Source of the DNA: an uncultured Mycoplasmatota bacterium
GTDB lineage: Bacteria > Bacillota_I > Bacilli_A > RF39 > UBA660
Length of the DNA stretch: 12,205 bases
Reading direction: 5' to 3'
Assembly: GCA_947296775.1 (NCBI GenBank)
Contig: CAMYRF010000009.1
Location: 1 to 12,205 of the forward strand
The translations under genes were made by a program, and so were the position numbers. The notes under the pieces are model-generated. The model made no database searches and was not told the origin of the DNA. It worked only from the letters and a program-made list of their open reading frames with translations. Each line of letters opens with the position of its first letter. Position 1 is the stretch's first letter. Below, piece by piece: positions 1-7,063 of this stretch.

Positions 1-2140
1 CACCTATACTATTTAACAATTTCAAAGCCAATTTTGCCTCACTCTCAGCACTTTTTTTATCACCATTAATAAAATCAGCATATGAGAAAATATAAAGTGC
101 ATAAGGAATATTATATTTTTCACAATTTGCAACATATTCACGGAATTTAGCATCTTCTTTTTGACCGCTATCTACTTCATAACCGGCCCTTATAATAACA
201 AAATCAATGCCAGCATTAGCAACTTTCGCCCAGTCAATTGTTTGTTGGTGATAAGAAATATCAATACCTTTATATACTTTTTTTGAAGTATTTTTAACTA
301 ATTTCCATTTTTGAGCATCATTACCATTGCCTTGATATAATTGAATGTTTGTTCCGTTATTTTTATATGCGCCATAAACATCCAAATATAAACCATTTTG
401 CTTAGAAATTATAGACACATAACCATTACCTAAATCTTTAAGTAACCATTGTTGACTATTAGAACCATTATTTTTATAAATTTGAATATTTGTTCCATTA
501 GTCATCCCCGCTCCAGCAGCATCTAATGATACGGCAGGATTCATAGCAGTCGTTATTGAATAATAACCATTATCCAAATATTTTAAATACCATATTTGGG
601 CATTGTTTCCATTATTCTGATATAATTGTACGTTAGTACCATTAGCTTTAACCGCCCCAGCAACATCTAATGACATAGATAAATCTAAAGCACTATATAT
701 ATTATAATATCCATCCTCATATGTACGCTGTAATGAATTTTTTTCAGTTTTATTAAAAACAAATTTTTGGGCATCATTACCATTACCTTGATATAATTGA
801 ATATTTGTTCCATCAGCGCTGTACGCTCCATAAACATCCAAATATAAACCACTATTATTATCAATCAAATTATAAGATCCATCAGAAGCATATTTAATTT
901 TCCACTTTTGCGAAGCAAGATTAAGCCAATTATAAAGTTGGACATTAGCTCCATTATACTTCCCACCACCAGAAACATCTAAAACCTTAGTTGTATCCAA
1001 TGCAGAAGTTACACTATATACTCCGTTAATCAAATGCTTCACATACCATTTTCTTGAATTCAAATCATCTAAATTTTTAAGTTGAACATTTAGCGCATTA
1101 TAAGCGACTTCAGAATTAACGCCAAGCCCTTTTCCTTTATCAAGTAATGACCCAATAGTATAAAGTCCATCCTCAAGTTTTTGAGCATCTACTTTTGTAA
1201 AAATAAAATCTTGAGCTGCATTACCATTACCGTGATAAATTTGAATATTAGTACCATTCCATGTTACTGCGCCTGTAACATCAAGATACATATTATCCAG
1301 CTCAGAAACAATATTATAAGTTCCTTTCTTAGATTCTTTAATAATCCACCTTTGTGCCTTACTACCATTATTTTGATATAATTGTACATTAGTACCATTA
1401 GTTTTATACGCTCCATAAACATCCAAAGATAAGTCATCATCTAAAAACGTTGTAAGCGAATAATATCCGTCATTTAAATATTTAACATTCCAAATTTGAG
1501 CCCATCCATCATTTTTAAAATACAATTGAACATTAGTGTTGTTTTTAGATATAGCGCCAGCAACATCAAGTTTCATATTAGGATCTAAAGAACTACCAAT
1601 TATATAAGTACCGTCAGCAATAGTTTGCTTAGGCTCAATAATCTCAATAAATTTCCATTTTTGAGCATTATTCCCATTATTTTGATACATCTGAACCTCT
1701 GTACCATCAGCACTAACAGCTCCTGTAACATCGACATTTAAACCATTACACTTAGATACAATATTATAATAACCATTACCAACATATTTTATATACCATT
1801 TTTGAGCATCATTACCGTTCCTAGTATAAAATTGTATAGGTGTTTGGTTAGTTTTATAAGCTCCATAAACATCCATCATCTGATTTCTATTATTAACATT
1901 AGTTATTTCATAATAGTTACCACCAATATGTTTTACATTCCATTTTTGGCTATCAGAACCATTATCACTATAAATACCAATGCGCGTATTATTTTTAATA
2001 TCACCTTTAGCAGTTAATAATTTATCAGCCAAAGCACTCTGTATCTTGTAAGTACCATCCGCAATTTCTTGCGCATTTACATCTGCTTTTCCAAAAACAA
2101 AAAGCGCTACAAATAAAATTATATATACATACTTTTTCAT
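1..2140 (-). CDS. Secreted lectin-muramidase: four ricin-type beta-trefoils plus GH25 lysozyme domain (partial, C-terminus outside window)
   Basis: The frame is open for 713 codons from ATG 2140 to the left edge. Residues 1-23 look like a signal peptide: KK, a hydrophobic core, and probable cleavage after VNA. Residues 28-616 hold twelve beta-trefoil subdomains, each with an LDVxGA-type strand and a QxW-type ending (hallmarks at 65, 113, 160, 215, 263, 310, 363, 411, 458, 515, 563, 610). From 623 a GH25 (Chalaropsis-type muramidase) domain begins: KGIDISYHQ with the expected first catalytic-site Asp at D627, then IDWAKV, FVIIRAG and D663/F666. GH25 enzymes cleave the beta-1,4 MurNAc-GlcNAc bond of peptidoglycan. 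The distal DxE motif would lie outside the window. The start is ATG 2140, 7 nt after AGGAG; ATG 2143, with only 4 nt, is the alternative. The gene has its own promoter and follows a terminator, so it is probably a separate unit. The domain call is firm; the glycan bound is unknown. Confidence 0.9.
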   Translation of the reverse strand, partial: MKKYVYIILFVALFVFGKADVNAQEIADGTYKIQSALADKLLTAKGDIKNNTRIGIYSDNGSDSQKWNVKHIGGNYYEITNVNNRNQMMDVYGAYKTNQTPIQFYTRNGNDAQKWYIKYVGNGYYNIVSKCNGLNVDVTGAVSADGTEVQMYQNNGNNAQKWKFIEIIEPKQTIADGTYIIGSSLDPNMKLDVAGAISKNNTNVQLYFKNDGWAQIWNVKYLNDGYYSLTTFLDDDLSLDVYGAYKTNGTNVQLYQNNGSKAQRWIIKESKKGTYNIVSELDNMYLDVTGAVTWNGTNIQIYHGNGNAAQDFIFTKVDAQKLEDGLYTIGSLLDKGKGLGVNSEVAYNALNVQLKNLDDLNSRKWYVKHLINGVYSVTSALDTTKVLDVSGGGKYNGANVQLYNWLNLASQKWKIKYASDGSYNLIDNNSGLYLDVYGAYSADGTNIQLYQGNGNDAQKFVFNKTEKNSLQRTYEDGYYNIYSALDLSMSLDVAGAVKANGTNVQLYQNNGNNAQIWYLKYLDNGYYSITTAMNPAVSLDAAGAGMTNGTNIQIYKNNGSNSQQWLLKDLGNGYVSIISKQNGLYLDVYGAYKNNGTNIQLYQGNGNDAQKWKLVKNTSKKVYKGIDISYHQQTIDWAKVANAGIDFVIIRAGYEVDSGQKEDAKFREYVANCEKYNIPYALYIFSYADFINGDKKSAESEAKLALKLLNSIG
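293..2059 (-). repeat. Tandem array of four beta-trefoil (ricin B-type) units, about 450 bp each
   Basis: Within the lectin-muramidase gene, QxW-type hallmarks are spaced 48, 47, 55, 48, 47, 53, 48, 47, 57, 48 and 47 residues apart. The pattern 48-47-longer marks three subdomains per trefoil and four trefoils. Each unit opens with DG-x-Y-x-I at residues 28, 176, 324 and 476. Unit 2 ends in QDF and unit 3 in QKF where the others have W, and unit 3 begins with RKW. At DNA level, 308-395 and 764-851 (456 bp apart) match over most positions, consistent with duplication of whole trefoils. Confidence 0.88.
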
Positions 2141-2162
2141 CATATCACTCCTAGCTTTATAC

Positions 2163-2171
2163 ATTATACCA
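2163..2171 (-). promoter_or_regulatory. Extended -10 promoter of the lectin-muramidase gene
   Basis: Read on the minus strand, TGGTATAAT is a consensus extended -10 element (TGnTATAAT). No good -35 lies 16-18 nt upstream, as is usual for extended -10 promoters. Transcription would start near 2156, leaving a leader of about 16 nt before ATG 2140 with AGGAG at 2148-2152. Confidence 0.65.
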
Positions 2172-2200
2172 AATAATAAAAAAATATGCTAGTATCAGGA

Positions 2201-2238
2201 AAAATAAAAAAGGCAAAAACGCATAAGTTATTTTGCCT
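2201..2238 (-). terminator. Rho-independent terminator of the GT2-DUF2304-GtrA-GT-C unit
   Basis: On the minus strand, AGGCAAAA (2238-2231) pairs with TTTTGCCT (2218-2211) across a 12-nt loop, followed by TTTTTATTTTT. The 5' arm lies inside the last codons of the GT-C-like gene, and its TAA stop (2230-2228) is the first codon of the loop. Confidence 0.8.
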
Positions 2239-3970
2239 CTTCTACCCTAAAAATGTTTTTATCTATTTTAGTAATATTACTTTCATTTAATTGTTTCAAC
2301 CTATTGTCATCAATATCAGGTACAATAATAACTGTATTATCCTTTATTTTAGATAAATCAATTTCCCCGCATACGGCACTAACATTATGTTTGAACAATT
2401 CATATCTAAATACATAAGTCGCATAAGATTCAAGACTACACTTATCCATAAATACAACCAATTCATCATTAGGATATTTATAAAAATCATTTTCTTTAAT
2501 GATTTTTTGAATTTGCTGTCTTTCAGACCCCTCGTAATAATCAAATCCAATAAGTGTTCGAGGTGAATTTATACCATTTTTAAATAACAAAAACAAAAAT
2601 ACAACAATCAACACAATCAAACCTATATTGCCTCTTTTTTCAGATAATAAATCATAAACAAGAATATACATAATCCCAAACAAAACCAGAATACATGACA
2701 TCATATATCTATTATAGCAAGCAAGCGTGACAGCTTCTTCGTAAGGCATAGAAAGTACATATAATACGCCATAAGAAAGCCAATATAATAAATATAAAAC
2801 ATCACATAAAATCAATACTTTAAAAACATCTTTTCTTCTGTTTTTGTATACAAAAACAAGTAAAATTAAGAACAAATTAATACCCATTATATACCAATTA
2901 ATTAAACAATGAATATTAAAAAAATTATTTAAATACACTGATACAACATTCATCGTATTTTCATAACCTGTACTAGTTAAATTTCTAACTGCATTAGTAA
3001 TGCTAATAGAATGCTTAGTTATTTGTCCTGTATCTTCGTAATAAACAAGCAATAAATGTTTTTGCCATAAATAGAAAAGTCCAGCAACACACAAACTAGA
3101 AACGCCTATATATAACAAAGTTTTTTTAATTTCTTTATTTCTAAAACCAAGTATTAACAACAATAAAACATTCATCGCAATAAATAAAAATCCGCTATTT
3201 TTAAATATTATAAACACACACGACATAATTCCTAATAATATGCCAGCCTTTTTAATATTATCACGGTAATAATAAGCAAACAAAACAGAAACAATACCTA
3301 ACACACCTAAAACAGTATCAACTAATAAATCAGTAATTAAAACATTAGAAATAAGAACATACAAAGTAAATATAACAAGTAACACACATGATAAAACTTT
3401 GTTTTTATTTTTAAATAAAACCGTTAAAGCCGATAATAGTCCTACAATCAAATATGTTTGTCCTAATATCATCGCATGCTCAGTTTTTCCAACAATTAAA
3501 CCAACAAAATATATAAATAATGAACTAGCTGGAGGATATGTTGTAAATTCATCTATACTATATTCAAAGCTTGGCAAACTATTATGTAAAAATAATTGTT
3601 TACTTAATAAAGCCCAATGCGAAAAATTATCATAATGAGTAAATTCTAAAAGATAAGAAATAATAGTCACAAATAAAATTAATATGCCTATTATCAAAAA
3701 TTTATAATCAAAAAAATCTTTAACAAATTTTATACCAAGTTTTTTCTTAATAAACAAATAATAATATCCAAATAACCCAAACAAGAAAATCAATATAGAA
3801 CATAATTTAATCACATTAAGTAAAGACGATAAAAACAAAATTAATATAATACATAAAAATGTGATTGGTAACGTAAATTCCTTTTTTATCTTAAATTTGT
3901 AATTAGCAAACATGCAAATTCCAAATAATGAAATCCATAATAAAATTATTCTTAAACATGTAATTATCAT
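2228..3970 (-). CDS. GT-C-like polytopic membrane glycosyltransferase
   Basis: This 580-residue protein has about a dozen hydrophobic segments and a soluble C-terminal tail (about 465-580). The loop after about residue 110 carries THYDNFSHW (D114, H118, W119) and then TTYPPASSLF (YPP at 145-147). That layout, with an acidic residue in the first large outer loop followed by a Pro-containing YPP stretch, is typical of GT-C enzymes such as ArnT, PMT and YfhO-like proteins, which move sugars from polyprenyl-phosphate donors outside the cell. I do not recognise a specific subfamily. It is the last gene of a cassette with a polyprenyl-type GT2, DUF2304 and GtrA, the position held by the acceptor-specific transferase in Gtr systems. 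Its ATG overlaps the GtrA stop (ATGA), with AGGAG 10 nt upstream inside the GtrA gene, so translational coupling is likely. Donor sugar and acceptor are unknown. Confidence 0.7.
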   Translation of the reverse strand: MIITCLRIILLWISLFGICMFANYKFKIKKEFTLPITFLCIILILFLSSLLNVIKLCSILIFLFGLFGYYYLFIKKKLGIKFVKDFFDYKFLIIGILILFVTIISYLLEFTHYDNFSHWALLSKQLFLHNSLPSFEYSIDEFTTYPPASSLFIYFVGLIVGKTEHAMILGQTYLIVGLLSALTVLFKNKNKVLSCVLLVIFTLYVLISNVLITDLLVDTVLGVLGIVSVLFAYYYRDNIKKAGILLGIMSCVFIIFKNSGFLFIAMNVLLLLILGFRNKEIKKTLLYIGVSSLCVAGLFYLWQKHLLLVYYEDTGQITKHSISITNAVRNLTSTGYENTMNVVSVYLNNFFNIHCLINWYIMGINLFLILLVFVYKNRRKDVFKVLILCDVLYLLYWLSYGVLYVLSMPYEEAVTLACYNRYMMSCILVLFGIMYILVYDLLSEKRGNIGLIVLIVVFLFLLFKNGINSPRTLIGFDYYEGSERQQIQKIIKENDFYKYPNDELVVFMDKCSLESYATYVFRYELFKHNVSAVCGEIDLSKIKDNTVIIVPDIDDNRLKQLNESNITKIDKNIFRVEEAK

Positions 3971-4362
3971 TTAAAAACAACTCCTTTCTGAATAAAATAA
4001 TTCATAATAAATAATATAATATCAACTACAAGCTTTATAATAACTGCAAATGTATCTATTAAATATTTATTAATAAAATATACAAGTAAACTAGAAACTA
4101 GCATTTGAATAACAACCAAAATGTAATATTTTATAAACATTCCTTTACTATATTGTTTAAATACGTATTTAGAATTAATCATAAAATTATATAATGAAGA
4201 AAGTATCCTAGCTATAATAGTAGCCACAATAATTGATTCATAACCCAGAAAAATTCCAAACACATAATTAAATAAAGTAAATAACCCTAAATCTAAAACA
4301 AAAGAAGAACCAGCAGAAAAAATATATTTAATAAAAGTTTTATTTTTTCTTAGAAAGCTCAT
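3967..4362 (-). CDS. GtrA family membrane protein (probable polyprenyl-phosphate-sugar flippase)
   Basis: The protein has 131 residues and four hydrophobic segments, typical for GtrA. Family features are visible: an N-terminal FIKYIFSAGSSFVLDLGLF, then ARILSSLYNFMINSKYVF (about 51-68), and a C-terminal NYFIQKGVVFK. GtrA proteins, including Listeria and Bacillus GtcA, are thought to move undecaprenyl-phosphate-linked sugars across the membrane for teichoic-acid or O-antigen decoration. I chose ATG 4362 because the N-terminal family motif starts there and GGAA lies 10 nt upstream; a TTG at 4377 would add five residues with no family match. The gene overlaps the DUF2304 gene by 23 bp and the GT-C-like gene by 4 bp, so all are probably made from one message. 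Confidence 0.88.
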   Translation of the reverse strand: MSFLRKNKTFIKYIFSAGSSFVLDLGLFTLFNYVFGIFLGYESIIVATIIARILSSLYNFMINSKYVFKQYSKGMFIKYYILVVIQMLVSSLLVYFINKYLIDTFAVIIKLVVDIILFIMNYFIQKGVVFK

Positions 4363-4687
4363 TCTTAATAATTCCAACTTCTTGCGCTAAAGCAATGTTC
4401 TTCTTTTTTTCAATATTATATATCCTGTATAAATCAAAAGATAAAATAAGTAAACACATTACCCCCGCAAATAATACTAAATTTGATATTGTTTTTATTC
4501 CAACAATAGAAGAAAAATCTACAAGTACTTTTGGGAATAAAATAAATAAAATCATTAAAATACCAAACAAAAACCATAAAACAGAACTTTTAATAGGCAT
4601 TTTTTCTTTTCTAACAGCTCTTAAAACTATTATAAAATAAAAAACAGTAACAATAGCTAAGAAAATTTGTAATTTAATTGATAACAT
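4340..4687 (-). CDS. DUF2304 family small membrane protein
   Basis: The protein has 115 residues with three hydrophobic segments (about 6-25, 36-52, 66-86) and a Lys/Glu-rich C-terminal helix (about 90-115) that could form a coiled coil. The Trp-containing second segment (VLWFLFGILMILFILFP) and GIKTISNLVLF match the DUF2304 family, which recurs beside GT2 and GtrA genes. Its function is not established. The ATG overlaps the GT2 stop (TAATG) and is preceded by a strong GGAGG at 4696-4700, so production is probably coupled to that of the GT2. Because the neighbouring GT2 is short and lacks clear C-terminal membrane helices, this protein may anchor it to the membrane (inference). Confidence 0.82.
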   Translation of the reverse strand: MLSIKLQIFLAIVTVFYFIIVLRAVRKEKMPIKSSVLWFLFGILMILFILFPKVLVDFSSIVGIKTISNLVLFAGVMCLLILSFDLYRIYNIEKKKNIALAQEVGIIKNELSKKK

Positions 4688-5403
4688 TATTTTCTCCTCC
4701 CAAACTTCTTATAATTTAGTATCATAATAGACAAACACACATTAAACATATAATATATGGATTTCAAATAATTAATTGAAGACTGCCCGCCTACTCTTTC
4801 ATACATATTAACACCAACTTCGTCAACTTTAAAATTGTTTTTTAACAAAGCATAGTTAGTAATTGGTTCAGGAAAATCAAAAGGATAATTATTCGCAAAA
4901 ATTTCAATTATATCTTTATTAACCGCACGATATCCACTAGTTACATCTTTAAGTATTTTTCCAGAACATAATTTAATTAAACCTGAAATAACATTAATTC
5001 CAAATTGTCTAGCTTTAGTAGATTTAAATGAACTAGTATCATCGACAAATCTAGATCCTATTACCATATCAGCTTTGCCATCCATAATTGGATGAACTAT
5101 TTTATCTATATAATTAATATCATGCTGACCATCGCCATCAAACTGAACCGCAATATCATATCCATTATAGTAAGCATACTTATAACCAGTTTGAACAGCA
5201 GCGCCAATACCTAAATTAAATGGTAAATCAATAAAGTTAATATCATTTTCCTTTAATACCTTTAAAGTATCATCAGTAGACCCATCATTGATAACAACAT
5301 AATCAAGTGGTATTTTTTTATATTCATTTATGTTTTTTATTGTTTTTAAAATATTTTCCTCTTCGTTATAACAAGGTATTATGATTAAAATTTTCTTATT
5401 CAT
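4687..5403 (-). CDS. GT2 glycosyltransferase, polyprenyl-phosphate sugar synthase type (DPM1/GtrB-like)
   Basis: The GT-A fold enzyme has 238 residues. IIIPCYNEEENI (8-19), VVINDGSTDDT (37-46, nucleotide binding), the metal-binding FDGDGQHD (D89, D91), GSRFV (116-120) and DVTSGYRA (153-160) are the pattern of dolichol/undecaprenyl-phosphate mannose or glucose synthases. It probably transfers a sugar from a nucleotide donor to undecaprenyl phosphate on the cytoplasmic face. Unlike GtrB or CsbB, which run past 300 residues with two C-terminal helices, it has only one weakly hydrophobic stretch near 215-230. I chose ATG 5403, with GAGGA 8 nt upstream; an earlier in-frame start at 5454 would lie in the -35 box of the promoter. 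It is the first gene of the cassette with DUF2304, GtrA and a GT-C-like protein. Confidence 0.88.
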   Translation of the reverse strand: MNKKILIIIPCYNEEENILKTIKNINEYKKIPLDYVVINDGSTDDTLKVLKENDINFIDLPFNLGIGAAVQTGYKYAYYNGYDIAVQFDGDGQHDINYIDKIVHPIMDGKADMVIGSRFVDDTSSFKSTKARQFGINVISGLIKLCSGKILKDVTSGYRAVNKDIIEIFANNYPFDFPEPITNYALLKNNFKVDEVGVNMYERVGGQSSINYLKSIYYMFNVCLSIMILNYKKFGRRK

Positions 5404-5411
5404 AAAACCAA

Positions 5412-5416
5412 TCCTC
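5412..5416 (-). promoter_or_regulatory. Ribosome binding site fixing the GT2 start at 5403
   Basis: GAGGA on the minus strand lies 8 nt before ATG 5403. It sits downstream of the promoter's -10 box, so the 17 extra in-frame codons back to 5454 would not be transcribed from that promoter. Confidence 0.7.
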
Positions 5417-5425
5417 TCTAAAAAA

Positions 5426-5454
5426 ATTATATACCAATTATATAAGTAAGTCAA
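5426..5454 (-). promoter_or_regulatory. Sigma-70-type promoter of the GT2-DUF2304-GtrA-GT-C unit
   Basis: On the minus strand TTGACT (5454-5449) and a perfect TATAAT (5431-5426) are separated by exactly 17 nt. Transcription should start near 5419, giving a leader of about 16 nt before ATG 5403. It lies just after the terminator of the upstream unit, so the four-gene cassette is probably expressed independently. I see no operator-like repeat over it. Confidence 0.8.
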
Positions 5455-5458
5455 TTAA

Positions 5459-5490
5459 TATAAAATAAAACAAGCCATTTAAAGCTTGTC
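5459..5490 (-). terminator. Probable rho-independent terminator after the DUF2142 gene
   Basis: On the minus strand ACAAGC (5489-5484) pairs with GCTTGT (5475-5470) around an 8-nt loop, followed by TTTATTTTATATT. It lies 8 bp after the DUF2142 stop. The stem is only 6 bp and the T tract is interrupted, so read-through into the next unit is possible. Confidence 0.62.
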
Positions 5491-5497
5491 TCATATA

Positions 5498-7051
5498 TTA
5501 AACAAATTGAATAAAAATTGTTAAAATAGTTGGTATTTGTAATAACAAGAATAATTCCATAAGTAACTTGTCACTAATAAATTTACGTTTATAATTAACA
5601 ATAAATATTAGTAAAAAACAAATAGGAATAAAATATCTTCCTTGAATTCCTGTAATAAACAAATTACCAACCCCAGCCCATTCAGAAGTAAATTGTACAT
5701 ACAAAGCAGTTCCTATTAAAATAAGAATTATAAAAATCAAAACAGTAATTAAAACCTTTATTTTATTTGAAATAGTCATTTTTGATTTTTCATTAAACAA
5801 AGTCATAAAAATCAAAATTAAATAAATAATTGACAATATAGAATAAACCTTTAATTGTGAATGATATAACTGTTCACCAAAAAATAAATTTTCAGCATAA
5901 ACATTAAAATTTTCAAAATACGTACGTATCGTAATAAATACATAATCAATTAAATGAGTAATTATAAACGAAATTTGATCGCTAGACGCATTTGAAACTG
6001 TACCTAAAAATGATGTTGCAGTTTTAAACCACACAATTCCAACTAAAAAGCCAACAATAACACTTAAAGTCTTAAACAAAATATTATTTCTATTTGTTTT
6101 AAAACATTTTTTAGGAATCAATAACACTAATAAAACAATTGGTAAATAAACTATCTTACAAGTTGAAATAAATAATATTAAAATACTTAAAATACTTATA
6201 TCTTTAATTGTTAACACCTTTTTAGAATTCATAAGTTTTAAAATATAAGCTACAAATAAAAAGATAGAAGCATAAGTAAATCCATCAGCCGAAAAAGTTG
6301 ATGCTCCAACCAACATAACAGGGCTTAATAATACCAGCATTGCAAACAATTTATTTTTAGGTAAAATTTTAAGACCAAAAGCCGTCATAAAAGCATATGC
6401 CAAAAGATTACATAGCCTACCTAACATAAGCAAAAAGAAAGGCCCTAAATTGAAAATTTTACCAATCATAATTCCAAAAGAATGAGGAAGATATTGTAAC
6501 GGTGAATATAAAGCCGCACCCAAATAACTAGTCGCATACCCCGTCCCATAAGTTACCTTATCATTTTTATCTAAAGGAATTTTAATCATTGAATTAATTT
6601 CACTATATTTAATAGAATTATTTCTAAATGCTTTAACATCATCACTACCAGCATAAGTTTTATATAATGAGCTAGGCAATTCGGATAATTCATCGTTATC
6701 ATTAACTTTAGTAATAAAGTGTCCATCACTTATTTCATATGCACGATAAAAATGACTCTGTTCATCACTACTAGTAAACGGCGGGGATAATAACATATAT
6801 GTAATACCCATAATCAAAACTAAAGCAAAATAATATTTATAATAACTATCAGGATTTATTTTATTAAATTTAAGTATTGCCACAAAAACAATGAAAGCAA
6901 TAAAAACAAATACCAAAGCATATAAAATATAAGTTATTAAATTATGATTACTCACAGCCCTAAAATCAAATAAAAAAAGAAAAAAGAATATTAAAGAGAT
7001 TGCAGCATATATCCAATATCTAAGTTTTATTTTTTTAAAACGTTCAAGCAC
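5498..7051 (-). CDS. DUF2142 family polytopic membrane protein (GT-C-like)
   Basis: The protein has 517 residues and about a dozen hydrophobic segments; the first three lie near 12-28, 40-60 and 72-88. After the third comes SPPFTSSDEQSHFYRAYEIS (about 89-108), the DUF2142 hallmark with Asp-Glu (D96, E97), H100 and FYRAY. The family is linked to surface-polymer glycosylation and resembles GT-C transferases, with the acidic pair in the first outer loop. The exact reaction is not established. Start: GTG 7051 has AGGTGA 6 nt upstream. A TTG at 7057 would add two residues but abuts that site with no spacing. The gene follows the Wzy/WaaL-like gene by 10 bp and is last before a terminator. It may add a branch sugar to the polymer made by the upstream genes (inference). 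Confidence 0.82.
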   Translation of the reverse strand: MLERFKKIKLRYWIYAAISLIFFFLFLFDFRAVSNHNLITYILYALVFVFIAFIVFVAILKFNKINPDSYYKYYFALVLIMGITYMLLSPPFTSSDEQSHFYRAYEISDGHFITKVNDNDELSELPSSLYKTYAGSDDVKAFRNNSIKYSEINSMIKIPLDKNDKVTYGTGYATSYLGAALYSPLQYLPHSFGIMIGKIFNLGPFFLLMLGRLCNLLAYAFMTAFGLKILPKNKLFAMLVLLSPVMLVGASTFSADGFTYASIFLFVAYILKLMNSKKVLTIKDISILSILILFISTCKIVYLPIVLLVLLIPKKCFKTNRNNILFKTLSVIVGFLVGIVWFKTATSFLGTVSNASSDQISFIITHLIDYVFITIRTYFENFNVYAENLFFGEQLYHSQLKVYSILSIIYLILIFMTLFNEKSKMTISNKIKVLITVLIFIILILIGTALYVQFTSEWAGVGNLFITGIQGRYFIPICFLLIFIVNYKRKFISDKLLMELFLLLQIPTILTIFIQFV

Positions 7052-7057
7052 ACACAA

Positions 7058-7063
7058 TCACCT
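7058..7063 (-). promoter_or_regulatory. Ribosome binding site favouring GTG 7051 for the DUF2142 gene
   Basis: AGGTGA on the minus strand overlaps the TAG stop of the Wzy/WaaL-like gene (7064-7062). It gives a usable 6-nt spacing to GTG 7051 but none to TTG 7057. The overlap suggests that ribosomes finishing the upstream gene re-start here. Confidence 0.5.

Noticed and set aside
1181..2017. Small plus-strand open frames at 1181-1381 and 1802-2017
   Set aside because: They are antisense to the continuous lectin-muramidase frame, have no ribosome site, and their Ile/Thr/Asn-rich sequence is what the reverse complement of the repeat would give.
1..2140. CRISPR array or DNA satellite as an explanation for the regular repeats at 290-2060
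   Set aside because: The repeats are in frame, diverge at codon level, and translate to beta-trefoil subdomains with QxW-type endings, so they are protein repeats.
4363..4377. TTG start at 4377 for the GtrA gene
   Set aside because: It adds five residues with no family similarity, while ATG 4362 begins right at the conserved N-terminus with GGAA 10 nt upstream.
2344..4640. Open frames at 2344-2550 (minus), 3399-3635 (plus) and 4395-4640 (plus)
   Set aside because: Each lies wholly inside a well-supported membrane-protein gene in another frame and shows no family motif or start signal.
5404..5454. Longer GT2 start at 5454 giving a 17-residue extension
   Set aside because: That start lies inside the -35 hexamer of the promoter, and the extension has no family match. 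ATG 5403 has a well-placed ribosome site.
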